Below are positions 44,982-53,589 of a DNA stretch of 64,000 nt, piece by piece (the stretch's first letter is position 1; each line of letters starts with the position of its first letter). Origin of the DNA: Actinomadura alba (GTDB lineage: Bacteria; Actinomycetota; Actinomycetes; Streptosporangiales; Streptosporangiaceae); assembly GCF_014323705.1 (NCBI RefSeq), contig NZ_JABVEC010000012.1, positions 124,001 through 188,000 on the forward strand, given 5' to 3'. The position numbers were made by a program, and so were the translations under genes. Under the pieces are notes generated by a model. The model was not told where the DNA came from. It saw only the letters and a list, made by a program, of their open reading frames with translations, and ran no database searches.

Positions 44982-45011
44982 ATCGATGGTGTAGTGCGCT
45001 ACACCATCGAT
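44982..45011. promoter_or_regulatory. Long perfect palindrome in the ABC/two-component divergent promoter
   Basis: Arms ATCGATGGTGTAG (44982-44994) and CTACACCATCGAT (44999-45011) are a perfect 13-bp inverted repeat with a TGCG centre. It lies 84 bases before the ATPase start and 61 before the kinase start. It is the best candidate operator for the response regulator at 46280-46918, controlling both directions. Confidence 0.75.
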
Positions 45012-45071
45012 CTGGGTGCACGCCTCGGTCCGCGGGACCCCGGCGTCACTTACGGTGAGTCGCGAGGTGAC

Positions 45072-46292
45072 ATGAACAAGGCCCTGAGACGCAGTGCGGA
45101 CGCGACGAGCCATCTCCTCGCGGGCCTGCGCACTTCCGTGCCCGCGATGCTCGGGCTCGTGCCGCTGGCGGGCGTCCTGGTGCTGCTGGTCATCGCCCTT
45201 CCGTGGCTGCCGGCGGCCGTGAAACCGCTGCGGGCGCTCGCGAACGCCGAACGGCGCCGGGCCGGACGGCTGCTGGGCCGCGAGATCCCCGTGCCGTACC
45301 GGCCGCTGCCGGGCGACGGCCTCGAGCGGGGCGGGATGCTGGTGAGGTCCCCGGTCGTGTGGCGGGACGTCGCCTGGATGGTGGCGCACGGGCTCACCGG
45401 CCTGCTTGCCGCCGTGCTCGCGGTGTCGCTGTGGCCGGCGATCCCGTACACGCTCTCGCTGCCGCTGTGGTGGTGGGCGGTGCCCGAGGGCTCGCAGTCG
45501 GCCTTCGTCACCCTGGACAGCTGGCCGAAGGCGCTGACGCTGCCGTTCGTCCAGGGGGCTCTCTACGTCTTCATACTGCTGTGGCTGGTGCCGCGGTTCG
45601 CGCGCTGGCAGGCCCGGCTGGCGGAGGCGCTTCTGCGGCCCACGAGCCGCACCAGCCTCGTCGAGCGGGTCGAGCAGCTCGCCGAGACCCGCGCCGAGGC
45701 GCTGGAGGCGCACGGCGCCGAGCTGCGGCGCATCGAGCGAGACCTGCACGACGGCACACAGGCGCAGCTCGTCGCCGTCGCGCTGCGCCTGGGGCTCGCC
45801 GACCGCCGCTTCGACACCGACCCGGAGGCGGCCCGCGCCCTCTTCCTGGACGCCAGGAACGGTGTGGAGGAGGTCCTCACCCAGCTGCGGACGGTGATCC
45901 GGGGGATCTACCCGCCGATCCTGTCCGACCGGGGCCTGGCCGGGGCCCTTCGCGCGCTCGCCGCCGGGCAGCCGATCCCGATCGAGACCGACTTCGACGA
46001 GGGACGGGCGCCCGCGGCCGTCGAGGCGGCCGCCTACTTCGTCGTCGCCGAGGCCCTCACCAACATCGCCAAGCACAGCGGCGCCACCCACGCGTCCGTC
46101 ACCGTCCGCCGCCAAGGCCCGCACTTGAGGATCATCGTGCGAGATGATGGCGAGGGCGGGGCCGACCCGGGCCGTGGCAGCGGCCTGGCGGGCATCCGCC
46201 GCCGGGTGGCGGCGCTCGACGGGACCACCCGCATCGACAGTCCCGACGGGGAAGGGACGACGCTCGAGGTGGACCTGCCGTGCGGATCGTGA
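45072..46292 (+). CDS. Two-component sensor histidine kinase
   Basis: A 406-residue kinase from ATG 45072, chosen over an upstream start that would read through the palindrome. Membrane helices occur at about residues 22-42 and in a cluster at 100-170, with almost no external loop, as in kinases that sense through a partner transporter. H-box RIERDLHDGTQAQLVAVALR; ATPase EALTNIAKHSGA, DDGEGGAD and GSGLAGIRRRV. It overlaps the regulator by 13 bases. Confidence 0.93.
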   Translation: MNKALRRSADATSHLLAGLRTSVPAMLGLVPLAGVLVLLVIALPWLPAAVKPLRALANAERRRAGRLLGREIPVPYRPLPGDGLERGGMLVRSPVVWRDVAWMVAHGLTGLLAAVLAVSLWPAIPYTLSLPLWWWAVPEGSQSAFVTLDSWPKALTLPFVQGALYVFILLWLVPRFARWQARLAEALLRPTSRTSLVERVEQLAETRAEALEAHGAELRRIERDLHDGTQAQLVAVALRLGLADRRFDTDPEAARALFLDARNGVEEVLTQLRTVIRGIYPPILSDRGLAGALRALAAGQPIPIETDFDEGRAPAAVEAAAYFVVAEALTNIAKHSGATHASVTVRRQGPHLRIIVRDDGEGGADPGRGSGLAGIRRRVAALDGTTRIDSPDGEGTTLEVDLPCGS

Positions 46293-46918
46293 TCGCCGAG
46301 GACAACGTCCTGTTGCGCGAAGGCCTCGTGTTGCTGCTGACCTCCGACGGCCACGATGTCGTCGCCGTCGTCGGCAGCGGCCCTGATGTGCTTCCGGCCC
46401 TGCTGGAGCACCGTCCCGATGCCGCCGTCCTGGACGTCCGGCTCCCGCCGGGGTTCCGCGACGAGGGGTTGCGCGCCGCGATCCTGGCCCGCGAGGCGCT
46501 GCCCGGGCTGCCCGTCCTGGTCCTGTCGCAGTACGTCGAGGAGACCTATGCCGCCGAGTTGCTCGCCGGGGGCGCCCAGGGCGTCGGCTACCTGCTCAAG
46601 GACCGGGTGAGCCGGGTCGAGGAGTTCCTGGACGCCCTCCGGCGCGTCGGCGCGGGCGGCACCGCCCTCGATCCGGAGGTCGTCTCCCAGCTGATGACCG
46701 CCCGGCACGACCCACTCCAGGCGCTGACCCCCCGCGAGCGCGAGGTACTCGGACTGATGGCCCAGGGTCTCGACAACACCACCATCGCGACCACCCTCGT
46801 CATCGCCGAGCGTTCCGTCAGCAAGCACATCGGCGCCGTGTTCGCCAAGCTCGGTCTGCCGCCCACCGACAGCGGCCACCGCCGCGTCCTTGCCGTCCTG
46901 GCCTACCTCAACTCATGA
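46280..46918 (+). CDS. LuxR/NarL-family response regulator
   Basis: A 212-residue regulator with GTG start inside the kinase gene. Receiver: IAEDNVLL, phospho-acceptor in AAVLDVRLP, and LLKDRVS. HTH: LTPREREVLGLMAQGLDNTT and IAERSVSKHIGAVFAKL. Its 3' end overlaps the convergent NmrA-like gene by six bases. It should control the divergent ABC genes through the palindrome at 44982-45011. Confidence 0.93.
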   Translation: MRIVIAEDNVLLREGLVLLLTSDGHDVVAVVGSGPDVLPALLEHRPDAAVLDVRLPPGFRDEGLRAAILAREALPGLPVLVLSQYVEETYAAELLAGGAQGVGYLLKDRVSRVEEFLDALRRVGAGGTALDPEVVSQLMTARHDPLQALTPREREVLGLMAQGLDNTTIATTLVIAERSVSKHIGAVFAKLGLPPTDSGHRRVLAVLAYLNS

Positions 46919-47875
46919 GTGATCCCGCCCCGCGCCGGCGGACCGGGCCGGGTCAGCGCCGTCGAGGAGCGTGGCGATGGCGTCGGCTCCGCCTTGGTCC
47001 AACCAGGCGGGGAAGTCCAGCAGGTCGGGGTGGCGGTGGCGCAGGGCCGGGATGTCGGCTCGCCACAGTCCATTTTGGGCGGTGAAGGCACGCGAGGCGT
47101 CCTCGTTCAGGTTCAGCTCCTCGCCCGCGACCTGCTGGTAAGTGATCTGGCGCCCGAGGTGCCGGCTGATCAGGCGCACGGTGGCGTCGGGGGTCAGCTC
47201 GTCGCCTGCCAGCTCCAAGGCCCGGCCAAGGTATGCGGCAGGGTCGGCGAAGGCGAGGGCGGCGAAAGCGCCGATGTCGGTCACGGCGATCAGCTGCACG
47301 GGGACGTCAGGGGCGAAGAGGTGGCGCAGGACTCCGTCGGCGGAGATGCCGCCCAGCCCCAGCCCGGGGATGGCGTGGTTCTCCATGAAGCGCACCGGTC
47401 GCAGAACGGTGGCCGGCAGCCCGAGGGCGGCGATGTGCTGCTCGATGGCCCATTTGCTCTCCCAGTAGGAGATGCCGGTGCCCCGCTCGGCGCCGCCGAC
47501 GGAGGCGAAGACCAGGTGGGCGACGCCGACCGCTGCTGCGGCGTCTGCCAGGTGCCGGCCGCGCCGGATCTCGCGATCGCCGTCCAGGTCGTCGGGGGTG
47601 ACAGCGAAGACGCCGTGGGCGTCGGCCATGGCCGCCTTGAGGCTGCCGGGATCGTCCAGATCACCCCGGAGCGGCTCGGCGCCCGCCGCGGCCAGCTCGC
47701 GGACGGCCGCGGCGGCGGGGTCCCGGACCAGGACGCGGACCGGCCAGCCGTCGGCCAGCAGGCGTACGGCGGCGGCTCCGCCCTGCCGGCCGGTGGCGCC
47801 GGTGACAAGGATGGGCTTGCCGGCGCTGATCGCGGCGGTTGTGGATGAGAGCGAACGCTTCAGGGGCGTGGTCAT
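46913..47875 (-). CDS. NmrA-like NAD(P)-binding protein
   Basis: A 320-residue atypical SDR from ATG 47875. The cofactor motif ILVTGATGRQGGAAAVRLLA (about residues 22-41) and VRVLVRDPA are typical of the NmrA/HSCARG group, which binds NADP as a redox sensor or acts as a reductase. There is no YxxxK. It is divergent from a TetR regulator with a clear operator in between, so its expression is probably derepressed by a small molecule. Confidence 0.87.
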   Translation of the reverse strand: MTTPLKRSLSSTTAAISAGKPILVTGATGRQGGAAAVRLLADGWPVRVLVRDPAAAAVRELAAAGAEPLRGDLDDPGSLKAAMADAHGVFAVTPDDLDGDREIRRGRHLADAAAAVGVAHLVFASVGGAERGTGISYWESKWAIEQHIAALGLPATVLRPVRFMENHAIPGLGLGGISADGVLRHLFAPDVPVQLIAVTDIGAFAALAFADPAAYLGRALELAGDELTPDATVRLISRHLGRQITYQQVAGEELNLNEDASRAFTAQNGLWRADIPALRHRHPDLLDFPAWLDQGGADAIATLLDGADPARSAGAGRDHS

Positions 47876-47901
47876 GTGGTGGGATCTCCCGACGGTAAGA
47901 T

Positions 47902-47935
47902 GAGACTGTCTCGAGAAATATATCGAGACAGTCTC
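47902..47935. promoter_or_regulatory. Double TetR-type operator
   Basis: A 13-bp perfect inverted repeat: GAGACTGTCTCGA (47902-47914), 8-base spacer, TCGAGACAGTCTC (47923-47935). Each arm itself contains an 11-base palindrome (GAGAC-T-GTCTC and GAGAC-A-GTCTC), centres 23 bases apart. It spans the gap between the NmrA-like gene and the TetR gene and probably represses both. Confidence 0.75.
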
Positions 47936-47960
47936 GAGTTTTCCAGTGAGGGTTCTGCTC

Positions 47961-48551
47961 ATGGACATCGGCACACCCGCGCCCCGGCGCCGCATGCGCG
48001 CGGACGCACGCCGCAACTACGAACGGCTACTGGCCGAGGCGGCGGCAGCGTTCGCCGAGCACGGCGCGGACTTCTCACTGGAGGAGATCGCGCGCCGGGC
48101 CAGGGTGGCCAATGGCACGCTCTACGGCCACTTCCCCACCCGACGGGCGCTGCTGGAGGCGCTGCTGGGTGATCGGATGCGGGCCCTGGCCGCGACCGGC
48201 GAGGAACTGCTCCCCCACCCCTCACCCTTCGATGGCCTGGCCGCCTGGGCGCGGGCGGCGATGGCGCACACGACGATCTACCGAGGGCTGGGCGCCGCGT
48301 TGATGCAGGCTGTCGAGGACGAGACCTCGGAGCTGCACACGGCGTGCAAGGCGGTGCTCGCCGCCGGGGAGGGACTGGTGGCGCGGGCGCGGGCGGCCGG
48401 TGAAGTGCGGCCGGACGTCACCGCCCCGGACCTGTACGCGCTGGTCAATGCGGCGGCGTGGGCGGGCGAGCAGAGCTCCATACCCCAGGGCGAGCGACTG
48501 CTGACCTTCGGACTGGACGGTTTCCGGACATCGGCCACCACGCGCGGATGA
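47961..48551 (+). CDS. TetR-family regulator
   Basis: A 196-residue regulator from ATG 47961; a GTG lies at 47946. The HTH reads FAEHGADFSLEEIARRARVA and NGTLYGHFPTRRALLEALL. The C-terminal part (SBD-like) has DLYALVNAAAWAGEQ. Divergent from the NmrA-like gene, with its likely operator at 47902-47935. Confidence 0.92.
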   Translation: MDIGTPAPRRRMRADARRNYERLLAEAAAAFAEHGADFSLEEIARRARVANGTLYGHFPTRRALLEALLGDRMRALAATGEELLPHPSPFDGLAAWARAAMAHTTIYRGLGAALMQAVEDETSELHTACKAVLAAGEGLVARARAAGEVRPDVTAPDLYALVNAAAWAGEQSSIPQGERLLTFGLDGFRTSATTRG

Positions 48552-48656
48552 GCAAGCAGTCCGGCGCCTGGTTGACTTCACCAACGTCTACTCGACGCTC
48601 GCTCAAGGACCGCCACCCGGGCCTCTGGGAGACCGGATGACGAGAAAGGTCAAGTG

Positions 48657-49535
48657 GTGACCGACTCCTCCTGGCTGGGGCCCCCGATCAACGTCCAGCC
48701 CCTGTTCCCCAAGCAGCAGACGGCCTTCATCGAGCTTCTCGGCAGCCTCGAACCCGATGAATGGATACGTCCCACGGCCTGCCCGGGATGGAACGTCAAG
48801 GATGTCGCCGCACACGTCCTGGGCGACCATATTGGACGCTTGTCCATGCACAGAGACCGTTTCCACGTGCTGCGCCCAAGCGACGGCGAGGCGTTCCCTG
48901 CCTTTCTCGACCGTATCAACGATGACTGGGTGACCGCCGCCTCCAGGCTCAGCCCGGCCGTGCTCACCGACTTGCTGTCCTTCATCGGCGATCAGGTCGT
49001 CTTGTTCTGGCAGAACGTCGACATGGACGCCATTGACGGATCGGTGAGCTGGGCCGGTCCCGAACCACATCCGGCCTGGCTGGACGCGTCCCGGGACTTC
49101 ACCGAGTACTGGACCCATCACCAGCAGATCTGCGAGGCCACCGATCGGACCGGCCTGACCGACCCCGAATACTTTGGGCCGGTCATTGACACCTTCATGC
49201 GGGCGCTTCCCCACACCCTGCGCGAAGTGCAGGCCCCGGAACGAACCACACTCCAGGTGAGTGTGACCGGACCCGGCGAAGGAACCTGGGCCTGCATCCG
49301 CGGCCCGAAACGCTGGGTGCTTCAACGGGACTCAAGCCCCCGACCCGATGCCTATCTCGAGCTCGAAACCGACACCGCCTGGCGTTTGTGCACTCGCGGC
49401 ATCCACCCCCACCAGGCCGCAGAACGCGTCCGCATCGACGGCGACCACCGGCTCGCAACGGCCGCCCTCAATATCGTGTCGATCATCTGGACGCCACCAG
49501 ACTCGGACCCATTCGGAGAGTCTCGCCGGCCATAG
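48657..49535 (+). CDS. Maleylpyruvate-isomerase/DinB family protein
   Basis: A 292-residue protein. WIRPTACPGWNVKDVAAHVL (about residues 36-55) is the MDMPI_N signature with the helix histidine, and YWTHHQQICEATDRTGL provides the later His pair. The C-terminal 90 residues form the second small domain (LQVSVTGPGEGTWAC). GTG 48657 gives better spacing to AAAGG than GTG 48654. It follows the TetR gene by about 100 bases and may be a separate unit. Mycothiol-dependent chemistry is a family inference. Confidence 0.8.
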   Translation: MTDSSWLGPPINVQPLFPKQQTAFIELLGSLEPDEWIRPTACPGWNVKDVAAHVLGDHIGRLSMHRDRFHVLRPSDGEAFPAFLDRINDDWVTAASRLSPAVLTDLLSFIGDQVVLFWQNVDMDAIDGSVSWAGPEPHPAWLDASRDFTEYWTHHQQICEATDRTGLTDPEYFGPVIDTFMRALPHTLREVQAPERTTLQVSVTGPGEGTWACIRGPKRWVLQRDSSPRPDAYLELETDTAWRLCTRGIHPHQAAERVRIDGDHRLATAALNIVSIIWTPPDSDPFGESRRP

Positions 49536-49584
49536 GGTCTGTTGGGGAGCTACGGCCGATGATTGCCCCCGCGGTTCAGACAGG

Positions 49585-51048
49585 TCAGTTGCCTGGTAGG
49601 GCGAGCTGCTCTTGGGCAGCCGCCGTACCGTTTCCAGAGGTTCCGGCGGCGGGCGGCGGCTCGGGTCGCCCTGGAAGGAGTACGGTGCCGGCCAGGATGA
49701 CCAGGATCGCCGCGGTCACGAACCAGAACACGCCGTGGAAGCCCCGCATCGCGTCGGCGTCGCCGGCGGTCTGGACGATGAGCGCGACGACGGCGATGCC
49801 GATCGAGGCGCCGAGCTGATTGAGCATGTAAAGCACCGAACTGCCCTGTGGCACCAGTGGTGCGGGCAGCGTCCGGTACATCGATCCCATTGTCGGCGCG
49901 CCGACGAGGCCCAGCCCCAGGCCGGTCGCGAGTGCGGCCAGCGTCGGCCATACCTCGTCGGTCTGTGCTCCGATCCGGGTGAAGGCGAGTGCGGCGATCG
50001 CCGCCATGAACGCGCCCGCCCGCACGACGCTGCGAGCTCCGAACCGTTCGGATAGGCGCCCCGCCAGTGGCGCGGCGATGGCGGCGCTGACCCCGAACGG
50101 AGCTACCAGGAGCCCTGCTGCGAGAGCCCCATGTCCATGCGCCTGCTGGTAGTACAGCGGAACCACGAAGAGTATCGAGTACATCGCAAGGCCGGTGAGT
50201 GCCATGACGGTCACGCTCGCGGCGAAGCTCGGGCGTGTGAACAGCCTCAAGTCGATCAACGGCGGCGTGCGACGGACCCGAAGCGCGCGGGCCGCATAGC
50301 CGATCATTAGCACGATGCCGGCGGCCAGCGGAGCGAGGACCGGCAAGACCGTGAACGCGGCACGGTCGCCCGCCTGCGACAGGGCCAGAACCAGGCTCGC
50401 GAATCCGGGAGTGATCAGCGCCACGCCGATGATGTCGAGCCGGGTCGCCGGCCGTTCCTCGCGCGGTGGGTCGCCCCGCATCACCCGCAGGGCACCGAGG
50501 AACGCCACCAGGCCGATGGGCAGGTTGATGAGGAACATCCACCGCCAGCCCAGCGTCTGCAGAACGATCCCTCCCACGACCGGCCCGAGCACGGGGCCGA
50601 AGGACAGGACCCCGGCCATCAGGCCCATCACCCGACCCGCACGGCGGGGACCGGCGGCGCGGGCGAGCAGCGTCAACACGAGCGGATCGATCGTGCCCGC
50701 ACCGATGCCCTGGATCACGCGGAAGACGATCAGACTGCCCACGTTCCAGGCCAGCCCCGATGCGAGCGATCCGCCCAGGAACAGGGCAAGGCCGAACAGC
50801 CACAGCCTCCTGCCACCGAACCGGTCGACGGCCCAGGTGGTGATCGGGATGGTGATGGTGAGGGCGAGCAGATAGCCCGTGGAGACCCAGCTGATCGCGC
50901 TCAGCGAGGTATCGAACTTCTCGGCGAGGATGTCAGCCCCGACGGCGACCATTGTGCCGTCCAGGATCCCCATGATCCCGCCCAGCAGGATCACCCCGAT
51001 CAGCCGCCGCAGCGCCGGATCTATCCGGTCACCTTGCATTTTTGTCAT
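49585..51048 (-). CDS. DHA2/EmrB-type MFS exporter
   Basis: A 487-residue transporter from ATG 51048 (GGAGG before it) with 14 helices. LDGTMVAVGADILAEKFDTS replaces the usual LD-x-TIVNVALP motif. WAVDRFGGRRLWLFGLALFL is motif A and VLGPVVGGIVLQTLGWRWMF motif C. It is divergent from the TetR gene at 51172, whose operator lies between them. A drug-efflux module. Confidence 0.92.
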   Translation of the reverse strand: MTKMQGDRIDPALRRLIGVILLGGIMGILDGTMVAVGADILAEKFDTSLSAISWVSTGYLLALTITIPITTWAVDRFGGRRLWLFGLALFLGGSLASGLAWNVGSLIVFRVIQGIGAGTIDPLVLTLLARAAGPRRAGRVMGLMAGVLSFGPVLGPVVGGIVLQTLGWRWMFLINLPIGLVAFLGALRVMRGDPPREERPATRLDIIGVALITPGFASLVLALSQAGDRAAFTVLPVLAPLAAGIVLMIGYAARALRVRRTPPLIDLRLFTRPSFAASVTVMALTGLAMYSILFVVPLYYQQAHGHGALAAGLLVAPFGVSAAIAAPLAGRLSERFGARSVVRAGAFMAAIAALAFTRIGAQTDEVWPTLAALATGLGLGLVGAPTMGSMYRTLPAPLVPQGSSVLYMLNQLGASIGIAVVALIVQTAGDADAMRGFHGVFWFVTAAILVILAGTVLLPGRPEPPPAAGTSGNGTAAAQEQLALPGN

Positions 51049-51134
51049 GAGTTGCCTCCGGTTCGACCGCCAAGAACTAGACGCGCCGGTCCAACTTAAG
51101 AGACTCATCAGTCTTAGGCAAGTCGACCATTATG

Positions 51135-51152
51135 TTGGACTGGCCAGTTCAG
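51135..51152. promoter_or_regulatory. TetR-type operator between MFS exporter and TetR gene
   Basis: TTGGACTGGCCAGTTCAG is an imperfect 9+9 palindrome with perfect core ACTGGCCAGT (51139-51148). A further inverted half-site GTCCAA lies at 51089-51094, nearer the exporter. The location 20 bases before the regulator start suits repression of both genes. Confidence 0.6.
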
Positions 51153-51171
51153 TTGTGCGCCTTAGGCCAGT

Positions 51172-51852
51172 ATGATGCGGCCTATGAGCGGAGCAGGAAC
51201 CTCAGCCGGGCAGCGCCTCGCCGGCGCACGCGGGCGCATCGACAAGCGGCGGGCGATCCTGGACGCCGCGTTCACCGTCTTCGCCCGCGAGGGATACGCC
51301 CAGGCCGGGGTCGATGTGATCGCCGCTGAAGCCGGCGTGGCCAAGGCCACCGTGTACAACCACTTCGGCGACAAGGAGACCCTCCTCCGCCAGACGTTCG
51401 CCGCCCTCGCCGACAGCGCGCTGACCCAGAACCTGGCAGCGGTCGAGCGGCTCGCCGATCACGGCGGCGAGCTACGCGCGATGCTGGAGGACGTCGGCTT
51501 CCACCTGCTCCAGTGCTACTGCGACGACAGGTCCTGGGCGATGCGTCGACTGCTGTCGGCGGAGATCAACCAGTTTCCCGACCTGCTCGACATCGTCCAG
51601 GGGCAGGTGGCGGACCGAGTCACCGAAGCCCTGGCCGACCGGCTGGCGCGCCTCGCGCTCGCCGGCCGCCTGCGCACAACCGACCCGCTACTGGCCGCCG
51701 AGCAGTTCTCCGCCCTGCTCTCCGGCCCGGTGGACAAGCGATCCCGTCTCGGCACCCGGCACGTCCCCGACACCGAGCTGCGGACCGTAGCGAGTGCTGC
51801 GGTCCATACCTTCCTAAAAGCCTTCGCCGCAGAGCCCGCCGAGGCCACATAG
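51172..51852 (+). CDS. TetR/AcrR-family regulator
   Basis: A 226-residue regulator; ATG codons at 51172, 51175 and 51184 are possible and no clear ribosome site decides. The HTH is AAFTVFAREGYAQAGVDVIA, then EAGVAKATVYNHFGDKETLL. The C-terminal domain (DDRSWAMRRLLSAEINQFPD) is of the AcrR/TetR_C_7-like type. It pairs with the divergent MFS exporter. Confidence 0.92.
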   Translation: MMRPMSGAGTSAGQRLAGARGRIDKRRAILDAAFTVFAREGYAQAGVDVIAAEAGVAKATVYNHFGDKETLLRQTFAALADSALTQNLAAVERLADHGGELRAMLEDVGFHLLQCYCDDRSWAMRRLLSAEINQFPDLLDIVQGQVADRVTEALADRLARLALAGRLRTTDPLLAAEQFSALLSGPVDKRSRLGTRHVPDTELRTVASAAVHTFLKAFAAEPAEAT

Positions 51853-51941
51853 GCGTCACCAGGCGGTGTGCGCCACAAGCGGGCCGGCGATGACGCCGGC
51901 CGACCCAGCGAGATTCCCGTAACGATCGGCGAGAATCCAAC

Positions 51942-51985
51942 GGACCAACCGCTGACCTGCGTTGATTCAGGTCAGCGGTAGGTCC
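51942..51985. terminator. Bidirectional terminator between convergent TetR and MFS genes
   Basis: GGACC (51942-51946), one mismatch, then ACCGCTGACCTG (51948-51959) pairs with CAGGTCAGCGGT (51968-51979), mismatch, GGTCC (51981-51985) around an 8-base loop. The 12-bp inner stem is perfect. It sits in the 154-base gap between stops of two convergent genes, so it can end both transcripts. Confidence 0.75.
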
Positions 51986-52006
51986 GGTATGTGAGAGGTG
52001 CCCGCT

Positions 52007-53452
52007 TCAGACCACGGCCTTTACGGGTACCTCGGTCGTGACGGAGCGTTCGGCCGGACGGCCGGCGCGCCGTACCGGGATGGTGAGGATGATCGCCGCG
52101 GCGAGAAGCGCGGCTCCGCCGCCGAGGAGCAGGCCCGTGCGGAAGCCGTTCTCGGACGGGAGTGCGTATCCGCCCATCTGGATGGTCATCTGGGCCAGGA
52201 CGAGGCCGACCACGGCCGCCGACACCGCGGTGCCGATGGAGCGCATCAAGGTGTTGAAGCTGTTGGCCGAGGCGGTCTCCGACACCGGTACCGCGCCCAT
52301 GATGAGGGCGGGCATCGCCCCGTAGGCCAGGCCGACACCGATGCTGCAGATGCAGCCGACGATCATTAGTCCCCACACCGAGCCCATCAGGGCCAGAGAG
52401 GAGGCGTAGCCGAGGGCGATGACCAGGGTGCCGATGAGCAGGGTGGCCTTCGGGCCGCGGGCCGCGGTCAACTTTCCGCCGACCGGTGCCAGCAGCATCA
52501 TCATCAGGCCGCCCGGGGCCATCACCAGTCCTGCGGTGAGCATCGAGGTGCCCAGGCCGTAGCCCGTGGCCTTGGGAAGCTGCAGCAGCTGCGGGACGAT
52601 CAGCGCCTGGGCGTACATGGCGAAGCCGACCACGATCGAGGCCGCGTTGGTCAGCAGCACCTGCGGCCGCGCGGTGACCCGCAGATCGACCAGCGGGTCG
52701 CTGGTCCGCAGCTCCCACCAGCCCCACACCAGCAGGATCACCAGCGAGGCTGCGAACAGACCGAGGACCGCGCCGCTCGCCCACCCCCAGTCGGCGCCCT
52801 TGGAGATACCGAGCAGCAGGCACAACAGCCCGACACCCAGGCCGAGCGCGCCGAGCGGGTCGAAACGGCCCTGGGCCCCGGCGGGAGTGGCCGGCACCAC
52901 CAGCCAGGTCGCCACGGCGACCAGCAGGCACAGCACGGCCACGGCCCAGAACAGCACGCGCCAGCTCGCCTGCTCGGTAACCGCCGCCGAGATCGGCAGG
53001 CCCAGCGCCCCGCCGATGCCCATGGACGCGCTGATCAGCGCGATCGCCGAGCCCAGCCGCTCGGGAGGCAGCAGATCCCGCAGCGCGCTGATGGCCAGCG
53101 GAACGATGCCCGCGCCGATGCCCTGCAGCGCCCGTCCAATGATCATCGGGAGCAGGGAGCCCGCCAGGGCGCAGACCACGGAACCGACGATCAGCGGCAC
53201 CAGAAGGATCAGCATCATGCGTTTCTTGCCGTAAAGGTCGCCGAGCCGCCCGGTCACCGGCGTGGCTATCGCGGCCGCCAGCAGCGTGGAGGTGATGACC
53301 CAGCTCGCATTGGAAGCGCTGGTGTTCAGGATCCGCGGCAGCTCACCGATCAACGGCACCACCAACGTCTGCATGACCGAGGCGATGATGCCGGCCAGCG
53401 CCAGCACGCCGACGATCTTGCCGGACTTGGCAACGGATATGGAGCCGCCCAT
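52007..53452 (-). CDS. DHA2-type MFS exporter
   Basis: A 481-residue 14-helix transporter from ATG 53452 behind GGGAGGG. Features: NASWVITSTLLAAAIATPVT, GRLGDLYGKKRMMLI (motif A) and a final helix followed by RRAGRPAERS. The open frame extends through the operator region, but that part is rich in Cys/His and is not coding. It is divergent from the MarR gene at 53590. Confidence 0.92.
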   Translation of the reverse strand: MGGSISVAKSGKIVGVLALAGIIASVMQTLVVPLIGELPRILNTSASNASWVITSTLLAAAIATPVTGRLGDLYGKKRMMLILLVPLIVGSVVCALAGSLLPMIIGRALQGIGAGIVPLAISALRDLLPPERLGSAIALISASMGIGGALGLPISAAVTEQASWRVLFWAVAVLCLLVAVATWLVVPATPAGAQGRFDPLGALGLGVGLLCLLLGISKGADWGWASGAVLGLFAASLVILLVWGWWELRTSDPLVDLRVTARPQVLLTNAASIVVGFAMYAQALIVPQLLQLPKATGYGLGTSMLTAGLVMAPGGLMMMLLAPVGGKLTAARGPKATLLIGTLVIALGYASSLALMGSVWGLMIVGCICSIGVGLAYGAMPALIMGAVPVSETASANSFNTLMRSIGTAVSAAVVGLVLAQMTIQMGGYALPSENGFRTGLLLGGGAALLAAAIILTIPVRRAGRPAERSVTTEVPVKAVV

Positions 53453-53485
53453 GCGACCCTCCCGGTTCCTTGACAGAGGTAATGA

Positions 53486-53540
53486 TGTGCATCGTGCACA
53501 TGCACCATACACGTAATATGTACTATGCACAGAATGTGTA
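53486..53540. promoter_or_regulatory. MarR-type operator with repeated TGTGCA/TGCACA half-sites
   Basis: A perfect 6-3-6 palindrome TGTGCA-TCG-TGCACA (53486-53500) and a second TGCACA-GAA-TGTGTA (53526-53540, one mismatch) lie in an AT-rich divergent gap. Intervening ATGCAC and TGTACT resemble further half-sites. The arrangement suggests cooperative binding by the MarR dimer encoded at 53590. Confidence 0.65.
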
Positions 53541-53589
53541 CAATGCATGTCAGGTCTGTTACCAAGGAGCGGCACACGGGAGGACTGGC

